A stretch of 64,000 bases of DNA from Gnetum montanum. Its lineage: Eukaryota > Streptophyta > Gnetopsida > Gnetales > Gnetaceae. Where the stretch lies: NCBI GenBank assembly GCA_015680685.1, contig MNCI01036181.1, positions 98,030 through 162,029 of the forward strand. The letters run 5' to 3'. This document shows positions 46,100-57,929 of the stretch, piece by piece (position 1 is the stretch's first letter; every line of letters starts with the position of its first letter). The position numbers were made by a program, and so were the translations under genes. The notes beneath the pieces were generated by a model. That model searched no databases, had not been told where the DNA came from, and worked only from the letters and a program-made list of their open reading frames with translations.

Positions 46100-48788
46100 G
46101 TATTTCTCATGGGGGAATTTTTGCGTTAGTGACTGAGGCTGCTGGGTTCGGGACACAAGCCATGATGTTATCTTCATTTTGATGACTCATGCTATGCTCA
46201 TTAATGGATGGGCCCATGGGAACAACGTTTAGCAGAGTAGGCTTTGGTGGCCTAATTTTTTTGACTATTTTCTCTTGCTAGATGCTCTCTCGTTAACCTA
46301 TCAGCTAGACGTTCTTGCAGAGGTTGTGAGGGAGTAGAGGTGGGTGGTGTGCCAGGATGTTTTGGCACTTGGATCACAAAGGAAATGGGTTGGTTTTTAG
46401 ATGGTATGGTCATCGTGGAAATGGAAGGAGGTACGCGGATGACGAATGGTTTTTGTGATGCATGAGATGCACGTATGGTAAAAGGGCTTTGAGGAGATGT
46501 TGGGGTAGGTGTGTTTTTGGAAGGTCTACGAATCACAAAAGGTTTTCACAGGACATCTTGTCTATTCTCCACATGGATAGTATTAATCACATATGGTGCT
46601 TCACTAGCATTGAGAGGATCCTTGTAGACCCCCATGGGCTAGTTTTGAGATTTTACTGGGCTTGCCTCATCGAATACTACTTCACCCCTATCTATCATGT
46701 GTTGTATATCCTGTTTCAAGGTGAAACAGTAATAAGTTTCATGACCGGGTCATTGGTGATACTTGCAAAACCTATCCAACCTAAAACCTCTTGGAATGGG
46801 CGGTTCATTAGCTGTTGCTAAGGCTGGGTTTTTGGCCAATTCACAGAATCTATCATGTTTTTGAGATTCTTCGGGAGACATTTGTTTATGTTTAATTAGC
46901 CTAGCCTTTAGAAGTTGATCGAGAAATTGTAAAGGTTTCATGGTTAAGGATGTGTATTGAGTGGAGTATTTTCTTTCGAATGTATAGACATGATCCATGT
47001 TGGTGTTCCTATTTGATGAAGTTTCAGGTGCAGGCATAGATGTATTTCTTTCATAGCCATTTGGGATAGCGGGTTGTTTTTCTTTTTGTCCTAGATGGCT
47101 AGATCGGGTTATCTTAGCCATTGTTGCTACCGTTGTTTTGGATTTATCTTTCCTTGTATGTTAGCTCCTAAAGGTTAAGTAAGTTGGATCATTGCTTGTT
47201 TGTGTAGCCTCTTCTATGTCTTTAATTTTCACAAATTCTTGGCTCAAGGTACAGGGTTTAAAATAGTAAAGTTTTGATTTAATAAAGTCATTCGCGGCTA
47301 CCTTAAGGATGGTAAGTAGATATGTTTTAAGAATAGGCTTGTGAAGTTCATTTAGGGCTGCACTCCACCTCTGGATAAATTTCTATGCTAGCTCTAATGG
47401 CACTTGTTTAGTTTGAATTAGGCTATCTAACATGGCTTAAGGTTTTAGACTATATTTAAAATGGGTGATAAACTGATGCAATAAGTCCTCTAGAGAAGAT
47501 ATAGAGCTACGAGGCAAAGCTCGGTACTAGTCTAAAGATTTTTCGGTTAAGGACATAGCAAACACATGTAGAATTACATGAGGCCATGCCTAAAGCAATA
47601 GACATTTTGTTCAAAATGTTACTAGGTGAGCGTTTAGGTCCCCCTCTCCATTATACTTGGTAAGCTAGGGTAATGAAACTCCCTTTGGCAAGGTTAGAGG
47701 TGGGACTAAGGGGTCAATTGGATCATCTTAATAGAAGTCTAGTATCTTGACTTCCTTAGTGTTCATAGTTTTAAGAAGTTTTAATTGTTTTGCTAATGAG
47801 TGCATCATTTTCTTCGTATCTGCCCACTCTTGAGTGGTAGGCAGACTGGCAGGTTGAGTAGATGTGGTGGGAAATGACTTGATTCTTGCATTGTTTGTGG
47901 AAAGAGAGATTGTTGCGGTGGGATGACGTTTGGGGCTGAGGCTATGGGGTGTGGTATGCTATAATGAGTGGATAGGTTTTGCTGAACAACTGGTGATACC
48001 CACTGCCTAGTCACAGGTTGTGAAGTGACCAGTAGTGCTTGCTGGGTTTGTATTTGAGGTATGTAATGGGTGGATGTGGAAGCTGGTATGACTGATGGCA
48101 TCCCAATCACTTAAGGTCGAAAGGTTGATCCTACATTAGTTTGTGGAGGAGGCTATTGGGATTGTATTTGAAGAGGTATGATGGAAGTGGATACGTTGGA
48201 TTGAACGTGGAACTTGGAGAAGATGGGAATGCAAGTGGCTACTTCCTGTAGGGGAGCTGGTGGTAGAAACTTAGTATTTTCCAGGAAAGGTTGAAACAAT
48301 GGGTTTGTATGGGCATGGGGATTGATGGTATGGTATGAATCCCCATGTTCAGATTGGGTTGCAAAGTTGTCTTCCTCATCCCCACCTTGAGGCTCTATTG
48401 GGGGTAACTGTAGGTCTTGACTTCTAGCCATGAGGAGTTGGGATATGAGCTTATGATGGTGTTCAGATAGCAGGATTATGTCAAATGCTGAGGGGATGAA
48501 TTCAAGAACTCCTTTATGGATACATTCATAATCTTGCTTTGCTTCCCTCTCTATATGGTCAATAGGTAAGTTGGCTTGGATCTTGACACAGATGAAGTTA
48601 TACTGTTTGGGTGTAAGAGTCACATAGGTAGGGTCTTTGCCCTGTAGCCTAACTAACTGGTGTGTAGGGCCTTGGGAGTTTATCTGTTCGGTGATAGTTA
48701 TGGATTCGGTAGCGGTAATAGGGTTTGAGGTTTTAGTCCCAAAGTCAGAGATCGGCAATTTCACTGGGCTAATTTGTGAGGATTCCAT
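46100..48788 (-). pseudogene. E2 gag
   Basis: The start at 48788 ('MESSQISPVKLPISDFG') lies about 250 bases after the PBS. 48788-48153 is an N-terminal region of 211 codons; 48110-47805 is Gln/Ser/Pro-rich. The core gag domain (about 47720-47440) is readable in pieces. 47121-46750 and the following bases hold 'LKARLIKHKQMSPEESQKHD' and the zinc-binding 'DRFCKYHQ'...'GHETYYCF'. 46536-46252 is a Pro/Thr linker ('NTPTPTSPQSPF'). Several shifts and stops break it. Confidence 0.8.
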
Positions 48789-49040
48789 AATGATCGTGAG
48801 TAAATTGAGCTAGACGGGTTGAATGTAAGTAACTACAACATGATCAACTACAACAGTGTGATTGACAGCGTGACAATTGCGAGAGAATATGACCAATTGC
48901 AACGTGTGTAGCGTGATTGGCTACAACGTGAGTAATTGCTGCAGCATGACTGAGACTGACAGGGAGACTCACATGGACAAGATGAGTAAGTTTTGGTAGG
49001 TAATGTGATTGAAATTTTAATGGAAAACAAACAAGTTCAT

Positions 49041-49058
49041 GCCCTCCTTCTAGCACCA
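49041..49058 (-). other. E2 primer binding site
   Basis: On the minus strand TGGTGCTAGAAGGAGGGC begins six bases after the end of the 5' LTR. Starting with TGG, it would pair with the CCA end of a tRNA. I cannot name the tRNA. Confidence 0.6.
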
Positions 49059-49064
49059 ATTTAC

Positions 49065-50745
49065 TATACTGACTTAAATCGTTGGTGTAAGGTTGGAAGG
49101 AAAAAAAACACTAAAAGATCATTGAGCAAACATAGTTGACCTTGCATTTACCCGAGGGCAAGTTGGAAAGGTAAACGAATGCAGAGTGCCTTGGATGGTT
49201 TGCACACAAATCAACAAGGACTTCCCTAAGCGTAAACTATGGCTTGCACTGGGTTATTTGTAAACTGATGTTCGAAATGTAAACAACGATGCATGAAATT
49301 TAAACATAATGTAAATAGAGAACTGTATTGTAAACAAAGCATAAATTGAATTTAAAGTAGAGTAAAAAATATAATGGCTAGAAAAATGAACTATATTGTA
49401 TTTCTTAGAAAAAGATGTGCACCAGTCAAAGCGTAGTTGCACGTGTGGATGACAGGTCAAGCACCAAGTCCCAGGGTGATGTGATGTGTTTCAGAAGTGC
49501 TTGGATGCTAGGAGTCAAGTGTGTCGAGCATTCAAGGATTGTTGGTCTGAGTTTCCTAAGCTATCCAACTCTAAAATTGTCAATCCTATTTATGTGAATT
49601 GACAGGGCATTTATAGGGTTGGGCTGGGCTCGAGCATGGAATTCAAGAATGGAATCAATGGCTGGGAGATGAGAGAAAAGTGGATCTAGCAACATGTGTC
49701 CAATGGACAGCTGTATGTGAGTTGGACATGTGTGGGAAAGCTATGTTCTTGATCAAGTTCATTGTATCTTATAATGTGTGGCTTACTCAAGCCCATGGAA
49801 GTACATACAATTTAGACCATGAGGGCCTGACAAGCCCACAAATGAAGATTTACAATGTACTATAAGAGAAATTGACCCTGGCTCACTTGAAACTTCTAGA
49901 TCTTTGATTTGACCACTTTGGCCACTACAGGATGCCGATTCGGGTAGTTCTGTGGCTTTTTGAGGCATGTCTGTTTGCACTCACACTAGGCATTCACGTT
50001 GGGGATGTCCTCAGCATGACCTTGACCTAAGTGAAGTAAAATGAGATTCTTGACACCAAATTTTGATTTCTAAAGCCTATTTCTTTGGTGAAACTATTGC
50101 CCTGAATGTGTCTAACCCTGAGAGTGATCTGAAATCTAGAATTTGAACTTGAATGTGTCTGATTTGGAGCTATTTTGGATAGGTCATGCTACACTCACGC
50201 TGCAGCATGACTTGCAGTGTGACCGGAGGAGAATGACATGTTTTCCTATTTTTTAAAAAATTTTGAAGCCTATTTCTTGAGTGTAATAGTTGCCTACATG
50301 TGTCTAACACTGGAAGTTGAGATTTGAGCTTGAATGTGCCCTATTCAGAGCCACTTTTGGTAGGTCATCCTAGACTCATGCTGCAGTGTGACCTACAACG
50401 TGACTTTAGGAAACTTCTGAAAACTTGCAATTTTGAGATTAAATCTAGAATTTTGAAGGTTGGGACCTGAAGTTGGGACTAGAGGTTGTCAACCATGAAC
50501 TTTGAGGATGATTTGCACCTTGGAAGTCAGATCGTTTTGACTCGGATTAGAGGCTTTGAAAATTGATCATGTTGGACTCATGCCATAGCATGACTTGCAG
50601 TGTGAGTGAGAAAATTTGCAATTCAGCATGAGTTCCAAGACAAGACAACATGTGTGCCTAGGACAAGCTCAAAGTTTTGCCTCCAAAAGCTCAAGTATGA
50701 GTTGTTCTTGTTTCAAAGTGTTAGGCAGAAATTAGTGGTGTTTTA
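49065..50745 (-). mobile_element. E2 5' LTR
   Basis: Plus-strand start TATACTGACT and end GGTGTTTTA (both are one-base variants of the TG...CA ends), 1681 bp. The minus-strand TATA box (CCTATAAATGCC) is near 49608-49619. The U3 part (49980-50745) has CTCACGCT-type words. The PBS lies right next to its low-coordinate end. Confidence 0.88.
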
Positions 50746-50750
50746 GGCAT
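50746..50750. repeat. E2 target site duplication, right
   Basis: GGCAT, equal to 32010-32014. The next base continues E1 gag. Confidence 0.9.
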
Positions 50751-51458
50751 CCCAATTACCTAAGGTCAGATAATTAAGCCTACATTAGCTTGAGGAGGGG
50801 GTTTCTAGGATTATACTTGTGGAGGTATGATGGAAGTGGACGTATCAGATTGAATTTTGAGCTTGGAGAAGATGGGAATGGAAGTGGGTACTTCTTGTAG
50901 AGAGGCCGGTGGTCGAGCGTTCGTAGATGAGGGTGGAAGTATGGTTTCTTCTAGGAAAGGTTGGAATAATGAGTTTGTATGGGCATGGGGACTAATAGTA
51001 TGGTATGAATGTCCATGCTCAGATTGGGCTGCAATTTCATCTTCCTCATCTCCACCCTGAGGCTCTATCGGAGGTGGCTATAAGGCTTGGCTCCTCACCA
51101 TGAGAAGCTAAGATATGAGTTGATGATGGTTTTCGGAAAGAGGGATTATATCCAATGCTGAGGGAATGAACTCACAACCCCCTTTGTAAATACGTTCATA
51201 GTCTCACTTCGCTTTCCTCTCTACATGATTGATAGGTAGGTTGGCTTGGATCTTAACATAGATGAAGTTATACTGTGTAGGTGTGATAGTTGCATTAGTA
51301 GGGTCTTTGCCCTATAGCCTGAGTGATTGGTGCATAGGACCTTGGGGGTTTATCTGTCCAATAATAGTTATGGGTTTTGTAGTAGTCACAGGGTTCGAGG
51401 TTTTAGCCCCAAAGTTAGAGATCAGTAGTGTCACTAGGTTGATTTAGGAGGATTCCAT
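50751..51458 (-). pseudogene. E1 gag, N-terminal part
   Basis: The start codon is at 51456-51458 in the same context as in E2 (GATTCCAT on the plus strand). The sequence follows E2 48788-48100 closely but in broken frames. The E2 insertion cut it at 50750; the other half resumes at 32009. The breakpoint is the same base at both ends, which proves the split. Confidence 0.85.
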
Positions 51459-51489
51459 AGTGAATGTGAATAAATCAAGCTAGAAGAGT

Positions 51490-51912
51490 TGAGCATGGTG
51501 TAGCTGAAAGCATAATTGACGCCATGAGAAGCTGACAGTGTGAGTAGTTATAGCATGAGAAAGCTGATAGCATGAGCAAGATGACAGAGCAACTGATAGC
51601 ATGAATTGACAACGTGAGTAGCTACAGCATGAGAAAGTTGATAGCGTGAGTAGCTGTGGAGTGAGCAAGCTGACAGCGTGAGTAGCTGCAGCATGAGTAA
51701 GCTGACAATGTGAGTAGCTACAACATGAGCAAGCTGACAGCATGAGTAGCTGTAGCGTGAGCAAGCTGATAGAGCAACTAATAATGTGAATTGACAGCAT
51801 GAGTAGCTGTAGCATGAGCAAGCTGATAGTGTGAGTAGCTACAGTGTGAGCAAGTTGATAGTGTGAGTAGCTACAGCGTGAGAAAGTTGACAGTGTGAGT
51901 AGCTGAGCGTGG
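51490..51912. repeat. 32-bp tandem repeat in E1 leader
   Basis: Units such as GCGTGAGTAGCTGCAGCATG plus AGTAAGCTGACA repeat with a 32-bp period (for example starts near 51647, 51679, 51711 and 51742), with some shorter or broken units. Each unit holds motif A twice. The E2 leader (48840-48990) has only a few loose copies. Confidence 0.85.
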
Positions 51913-52052
51913 TATTTGAAGATAGGGTGGGTAAGTTAGGTTGAGCATGCGCAAGCTAGCTTGACAAGTTGGTCTTTAGTTTTAGCACTTTGTCTGTGTA
52001 GCATTTGGACAGGTAGCGTGATCAACATTTTGATAGATGATAGACAAATCAT

Positions 52053-52070
52053 GCCCTCCTTCTAGCTCCA
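52053..52070 (-). other. E1 primer binding site
   Basis: Minus strand TGGAGCTAGAAGGAGGGC, six bases from the LTR, differs by one base from the E2 PBS. Confidence 0.6.
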
Positions 52071-52076
52071 ATTTAC

Positions 52077-53817
52077 TGTATTAACCTAAATCGTCGATGT
52101 AAGGATGGAAGGGAAAACAAACACTAAAAGATCATCAGGAAGACATAGTTGACCCTGCCTTCACTTGAGGGCAAGCTGGAAAAAGGAAATGAAGGCATAG
52201 TGCAGTAGATGGTTTGCACGCAAATCAACCAAGGACTTTCCCGAGCGTAAACTATGGCTTGTGCTGGGGTTATCGTAACTAATGATGTACGAAATATAAA
52301 CAGTAATGTACAAAATGCAAACAGAGCGTATACATAAAAGTATTGCAAAAAAAAAAAAATGTAAACTAAATGTAAAACAGAGTAAACAATATAATGGCTA
52401 GCAAAATGAAGTGTATTGTATTGCTTAAAAAGGGTGTGCACCAGTCAAAGTGTAGCTACACATGTAGATGGCAAGTTGAGCCCCAAGCCCCAAGGTGATG
52501 TGTTTCAGAAGTGCTTGAATACAAGGAGTCAAGTGTACCCGAGCATCCAAAGATTGCTAGTCTATGTTTTCTAAGCTATCAAACTTCAAAATTACCAACC
52601 CTGTTTATGTGAATTGACAAGGTGTTTATAGGGTTTGGTTGGGTTTGGTTGCAAAACTCATGGATGGAACAACTGGCTGAGAATTGAGAGGAAAATAGAT
52701 CAAGTGACACATGTTCGATGAACAACTGTGTGTGAGTTGGATGTGTGTGGGCAAGCTACGTTTTTGACCAGATGCATTGTATCAGTGTGTATTGGCTTAC
52801 TCAAGCTAGCTTACACTCATGGAAGCACATACAATTTAGAGCGTAAGAGCTTGAAAAGCTCACAAGTATGAAAATTTACAATTGAAATGATAATGCACAA
52901 TAAGAGAATTTGACTCTGGCTCGCTTGAATCTTATCGATCTTTGAATTGACCACTGTAGGATGTTGATTTGAGTGGCTTTGTGGCTATTTGAGGCATCTT
53001 TGCTTGACCAGGACTTCCAGCGTAAGTTGATTTTATCTTGGCTTGTCCTCAGCATGCTCATGTTGCACTCATGCGTCACTCATGCTTCACTCATGCTGCT
53101 AGTGTGACCTTAGTATTAGTGAGCTAAAATGACATATTTTACACCAAATTTTGAACTTTGAAGCCTATTTCTTGAGTACAGCTATTGTCCAACTATGGTT
53201 GGCCTTGACAGTGATTTTCAAGTTAAAAATTGAGCTTTATGTGCCTTGTTTTAGACCATTTTGGGTAGCTCATGTTGGACTCATGCTACCAGCATGAGTG
53301 CAGCATGACCACAACATGAGCTATACAAACTTGCAATTTTGGACTGAAATTTGGAATTCTAGAGGTTGGAACTTGAGGTTGTCAATCATGAACCTTGAGG
53401 ATGACTTGGATTTTGGAAATAAGATCATTTCGACTTAGTTTTGGTGCTGTCAGATTTGGTCATGCTATACTCACGCTGCTAGCGTTACCTCAGCGTGACC
53501 ACAACGTGAGTGAGAAAATTTGCACCTTTTGACCTGAAATTTGAATCCTTGAATGCTGAAACTTTGAACTAGAAATAATAGTAACCCTTGAGAATGCCTT
53601 GCACCCTCAGACTGAGCCACTTTGACTTGATTCTGATGTCGTTTGGAGTTTCTCACGCTGAGGGCAAGCTAGCTTGACAAGCCAAGCATGAGCAAGCTGG
53701 CTTGAGCAAGTTGGGTGTTAGTTGCATGCCTTAGTTAAATTTTTGCTTCCCAAAAGATAAAAGGGCTTTGGGTTGTTCTTATTTCAAAGTTTTAGGCCAA
53801 AATTAGTGGTGTTTCAG
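52077..53817 (-). mobile_element. E1 5' LTR
   Basis: Plus-strand start TGTATTAACC and end GGTGTTTCA, 1741 bp. The minus-strand TATA box is at about 52623-52631. U3 (52632-53817) has many CTCACGCT/CTCATGCT words. It pairs with 10260-14933 by shared variants. GGTAA follows at 53818-53822. Confidence 0.9.
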
Positions 53818-53822
53818 GTAAG
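53818..53822. repeat. E1 target site duplication, right
   Basis: GGTAA, equal to 10255-10259. Confidence 0.85.
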
Positions 53823-55425
53823 TTTCCATCACTAGTGTTATGTAGATTCTTATACTTGATGTAATTTGGAATGTGTTTCTTGTATGCTTAATTAATTTCA
53901 TGTATGAAGTAATTTCTATGATGAAGATGACATGGAAAGGATTCCTTGACTAGTGTGAGTTTAGAATCTAAAGCCCTGATAGTATGGTGAGACCTAGACT
54001 TGTGAGGAAAAGGATTCAATAGTCTTAATGATTAAAAGAGATGATTACCATTGCATAGAAGGGTAAGGGTAAGGAACCAATAGTCTTGGTTGGATATTTT
54101 GTGCTCTTGAATTGGTCTAGATTGGTGAGGGAATGGTCCCAATAATCCTAATAGTGTTGTGATATGGATATGATTTCTTAGAATAGTGAGGGTCAACTAA
54201 GGCTTCCAAAAGACCTAATGATGGATTATAATGAATTAATTATCGAATTATGCTTATGTTTCATTGTGTATGCATTTGAATTAGGTGGTGATTAGATAAG
54301 TGTATATTATTACTAACTTGGGCTAATAATACTTCTTTACATGTATGATGATGCTTACATTGTGTTATACGTCAAAGTATAAGGACCAAAAAATCAGTTG
54401 CATTCTTTCCTTGTCATTTTTCTTTCTGTTTTGTTGCCCTTTGGGGTTGATGTGCTTCTTGTGAAAAGGAATCATCCTTGAGCTTGTCAAGATCTTGTGG
54501 GATTGAATGTTGGTGTAGCACCACAACACTTTGGAGTGGAGCTCAAGTTATAAAGGTTGTGGGATCTTGGAAACCACTTTCTAAGCTTATTGGAACCTTG
54601 TGGGGTTAAGTGGATTCATAGTGTCAAATCACTTCAGAGCAAAGCTTAGAGCTTATGTAGGGTGTGGTATCCTTCATATCATTTTTGAAGAAAATAAAGT
54701 CTAGAGGTATGCAAGTGATCTACCCTCTAAGTGTGAACTACCCATGTTGGGGAATCACATTAAAATTGATTGTGTGCTTTGTGTTAAAGAAATTTTAATT
54801 TGGGGAACTATTCAATCCATAGATATTTCCTATGTGCAAAAATCTAGCTTCATGATGCTTGATTTTAGATTGATTAGGGATTTTCTATGGCTTGTCCTCA
54901 CTTAGTTATGTTGGACTAACATATCTTTCCTTATAAGTAGTGCTTGTGTAACTAGACTTAATGTTGCTACATAGGCAAATTAATCATAAAGTTCTATGAT
55001 TTATTTATGTTATGAGTTTTCTTTATGATAGAACCTTTAGAATATTTTTTGTATCATTGTTATTTGGAAAACCATGGGATGAACATATGAATCTAGATGT
55101 TATTTAGTAATGATGCTTGTGATATATTGTAATTGATTATGACCATTTAATTAAGTGATTTATATTAGAATAGAAATTTATAAGTTACTTGTCCACTATT
55201 ATAATTAATGGTTTACATTTTAGCCATGTATACAATGTAATATGAATGACAATATTACATTCATGATTATGATTATTTGAGGATTAATCTTTTGACATAG
55301 AAGTTTTATGACTTTGTCTCATTAATGATTTTGATTAGTTGTGAAACTTTATTTTTTGAGGTTTCTTTGGGTCTCTTTCTTATGTAATATCCTTCTAAGC
55401 CTTACCTAGGTTAGGGGGTGTTATA
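53823..55425 (+). mobile_element. Chromovirus 3' LTR, right part
   Basis: No coding frame. It ends with TTAGGGGGTGTTATA (55411-55425), the degenerate form of the 3' end common in Tekay-type LTRs. It continues the LTR begun at 8639. The boundary is an inference, because the 5' LTR is absent. Confidence 0.55.
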
Positions 55426-57900
55426 AAAAGGAAGTAGAGAATGATATGCATCGATAGAATAAAAAAACTATAGTAGTGGATGAGATTTCAAAGTCCAATT
55501 CAAAGGAAGATGATGGGTATGACCTTTTCTTATATGAATATTCAAAAGATATTTGGCTTGTTATGTCACACATGATCTCTTTAGTGTAAAAATTAGGAAC
55601 ATATTCGTTAAATCCTAGGTTCATGAAGAAGGAGATACTAAGGAGATCATTGCCTTCATAAGGCAATTATAGGAAATCCTATCAAAATCAACACTATCTA
55701 GGTGAGACTGCTCCTCATCCTCAAGAGTAATATCAATAGTAGTAATAGAACACATACTTGGTGAGGATGCCACCATTAAGATAATAAATCCCTACCACTA
55801 GTTGAACCCATATGACTATTTTGTTTCGTAATCTATTTCTCCCATTAGTTTAGCAACTCACAATCTTTCTTACTACTTTTATTTTTGAAAATATCATAGA
55901 TCCATAATACCATGGATTGAATATCCTTAGTACACCTTTCATTAATCCTCCTAATCTTTACATCACTTTCATACTTGTTTTCCACCTATACCAATGTCAC
56001 TAATGTAAGGAAACTTATGGTAATAATCATAGAAAAAGAATGCTACTTACATTATTAATAATTAGGTGGGTAACAGTACTAATAGATCAAAGTGTAAGTT
56101 GATGAAGAATCCCTTCTTTAGGATGACTTCCATGCCTTTTGAGGAAGTTAGTATAATTGCCAACCCACATGAATCAACAAAGGACTCATATGATGCAACC
56201 CAAATCCTAACATCAATGTCTTCTAATGCTACGATGAAACCAATAATGATTGTAGTATAAGAGTCTAATGTCAAAATTGTCATGCTAACACATGTTATAA
56301 CCAACTAGATCAAAGTAGGATCTCTTTCAAAGAAGAAAAGAGATCTAGAAAATCTTTTGATATAGTTGTAGATTATAGGGAATCCATCATGCAAATATCT
56401 ATTAGATTTAATTTTAGTCTTGAATATTATCTCTTAATAAGTATAAAATACTTGTAAATTACCACTAGTGAAGAAGAACAATATCAAACTAGAGCTTTCG
56501 AGTGACTTATTCAAAATTCCCTTAGCATAGGTGGATGATGTAGTGACCACCATTAGTGGATCATCCTATTTAATAGAATGCCTTGAAATACATATTGGAA
56601 ATAGCAAGGGAAAATTTCCTATCATTATGGGAAAAACATGAATTAGCACCGTTGATGCTATTCTAGGCATTTAGCATATCTTCTTAGAGATTTATTGTGT
56701 AGGAACAACTCCCATTCCAAAGTTGTAATTTCCTACCATATTGATGTGTAGGAGTCATAGGGAGTCTCTCCTTTAAATTTGATGTCTTTCATTGTTCATT
56801 TTGGAATATTTTATGATTCTAATTAACATATATGAGGCAACTAGGACATGTAGCTAGTTGTAGTCTAGGGTTAAAATTTGATGCCACTCATAGTAGCTTA
56901 CATTGAGTCAAAAACCCATATTATTTAAAATTTGAGGGTCAAAGTTGGTATTGCAAGATGGATCCAACTCATAGAATATCATAGCTACCCAGGAGGTTGA
57001 GAGGAATTACAATAGATAGTCACTTGTACTAATATGTATCTTACTTTTGGGTTTGTAATAAAAAAAAGTCTTATTACAAGATGCTTTTTCATTAGATTGT
57101 GATTGTCCATAAGCTAAGAAAAAGAGATATGGGGCAAGTGTGATTCCATTGGACTTCTTGAATTTGATCTTTTACATTATATATCTCATTTTAATATTGA
57201 AATGGGGTTGTATGGATTGTAGAGCCTCATGCTTTGTAATTATCATTGAGTGTGTGAGGTTGTGTATGCTTGAAAGGCTTAGTACTTCATAGATCCTTGT
57301 GACTTATGTCTTTATGAGCCCTTTGCAATTTTATTTTAATGTATTTTGATTCATGCATATAAGTAGAGATGTTTTTCATGGTGTTTTTCTTTTTGAGACC
57401 ATGTGCATGAAATTGAAGTATTTGAGCTGTTAAAAATCCTCATTAATTATGAGAGTGTTGGTTGTGTTGAAAATCATATGTATGATTTGGGATTAAGTAC
57501 ATAGGAATTATGTATTGACTTCAAGATCAAACCAATTATTAATGAGAATGAACTTGAAATTATAAAGAAGGAATGAGTTCCATGTACTGTGTACAATGAT
57601 AGAAGATGCCACTACATGTAGAAATTATAAAGTATTAAAAAGATTGAAATCCAAACATATAGTAACTATACAAAGTAGGTGTGTGTGAAAAAATGCTTGT
57701 ATGCAGAAACCATTAAATAATAAGTTATCCAATGATTGAAAGCAAAGATAGATTGCAAATTAGATATGCACATGAAACTAGTGGAAAGACTTAGTAGTTT
57801 TTATGTGAATAAGCTAGATGAGATATAAGCTGTCAAACAAAAACTTTCTCAAGAAGAGCTCATCCACAAAAAAGAAGTTGGTTGGGGAAACTTATAAATA
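55426..57900 (+). pseudogene. Unresolved region, probably Athila-like gag-pro
   Basis: The region lies before an Athila-like RT on the same strand, so it should hold gag and protease. I can only read short frames (for example 56066-56260) with no clear motif. It also holds an inverted fragment of the 2575-4355 repeat at 57205-57252. Confidence 0.3.
57205..57252 (-). repeat. Inverted fragment of the 2575/3545 repeat
   Basis: The reverse complement matches the 'AGCATGAG' region of unit 1 (about 2673-2720) over about 47 bases with roughly nine differences. This shows that the repeat is dispersed, not only tandem. Confidence 0.55.
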
Positions 57901-57929
57901 CCAAAATAACTAGTGCCTAAATAGATTGA

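Larger units (their letters stand above)
32015..50745 (-). mobile_element. E2: Tat/Ogre-like LTR retrotransposon inserted in E1 gag
   Basis: This is an 18.7-kb element of the same family as E1, with 3' LTR 32015-33528 and 5' LTR 49065-50745 and the target duplication GGCAT. It keeps the whole plan: PBS, leader, gag, protease, motif B, antisense gene, motif A block, RT, two RNase H domains, integrase, 3' region, PPT. Its LTRs share features not in E1 LTRs (for example the 'GATGTTCGAAATGTAAA' stretch near 32220 and 49267). Catalytic residues are lost in RT and integrase. A short inverted block between N's lies at 41003-41336. Confidence 0.93.
10260..53817 (-). mobile_element. E1: Tat/Ogre-like LTR retrotransposon with nested insertions
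   Basis: E1 runs from its 3' LTR at 10260-14933 to its 5' LTR at 52077-53817, on the minus strand. GGTAA flanks both ends. Its gag is split at 32009/50751 by the sister element E2, and X1 and X2 sit in its 3' LTR and post-integrase region. Without these, E1 is about 19 kb. The order gag, protease, spacer with an antisense gene, RT, two RNase H domains, integrase and long 3' part is Tat/Ogre-like. LTRs 10260-14933 and 52077-53817 share differences that the E2 LTRs lack (for example an A-rich run near 10530 and 52350), which confirms the pairing. It is dead through many stops. Confidence 0.9.

Noticed and set aside
48844-49059. Cys/Ser-rich minus-strand frames in the E2 leader, resembling a small secreted protein.
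   Set aside because: They arise from motif A words in the leader; frame and start are not kept in E1.
51490-51912. CRISPR array.
   Set aside because: The repeats are contiguous 32-bp units without unique spacers, in plant repeat DNA.
49065-53817. LTR, short gag piece, LTR read as a small non-autonomous element (TRIM-like).
   Set aside because: The two LTRs belong to different elements. The gag piece continues at 32009, and GGCAT duplications show a nested insertion.
10260-53817. Tandem array made by unequal recombination (three or more LTRs sharing internals).
   Set aside because: Each element has its own target duplication and the LTR variants pair 1 with 4 and 2 with 3, which fits nesting better.
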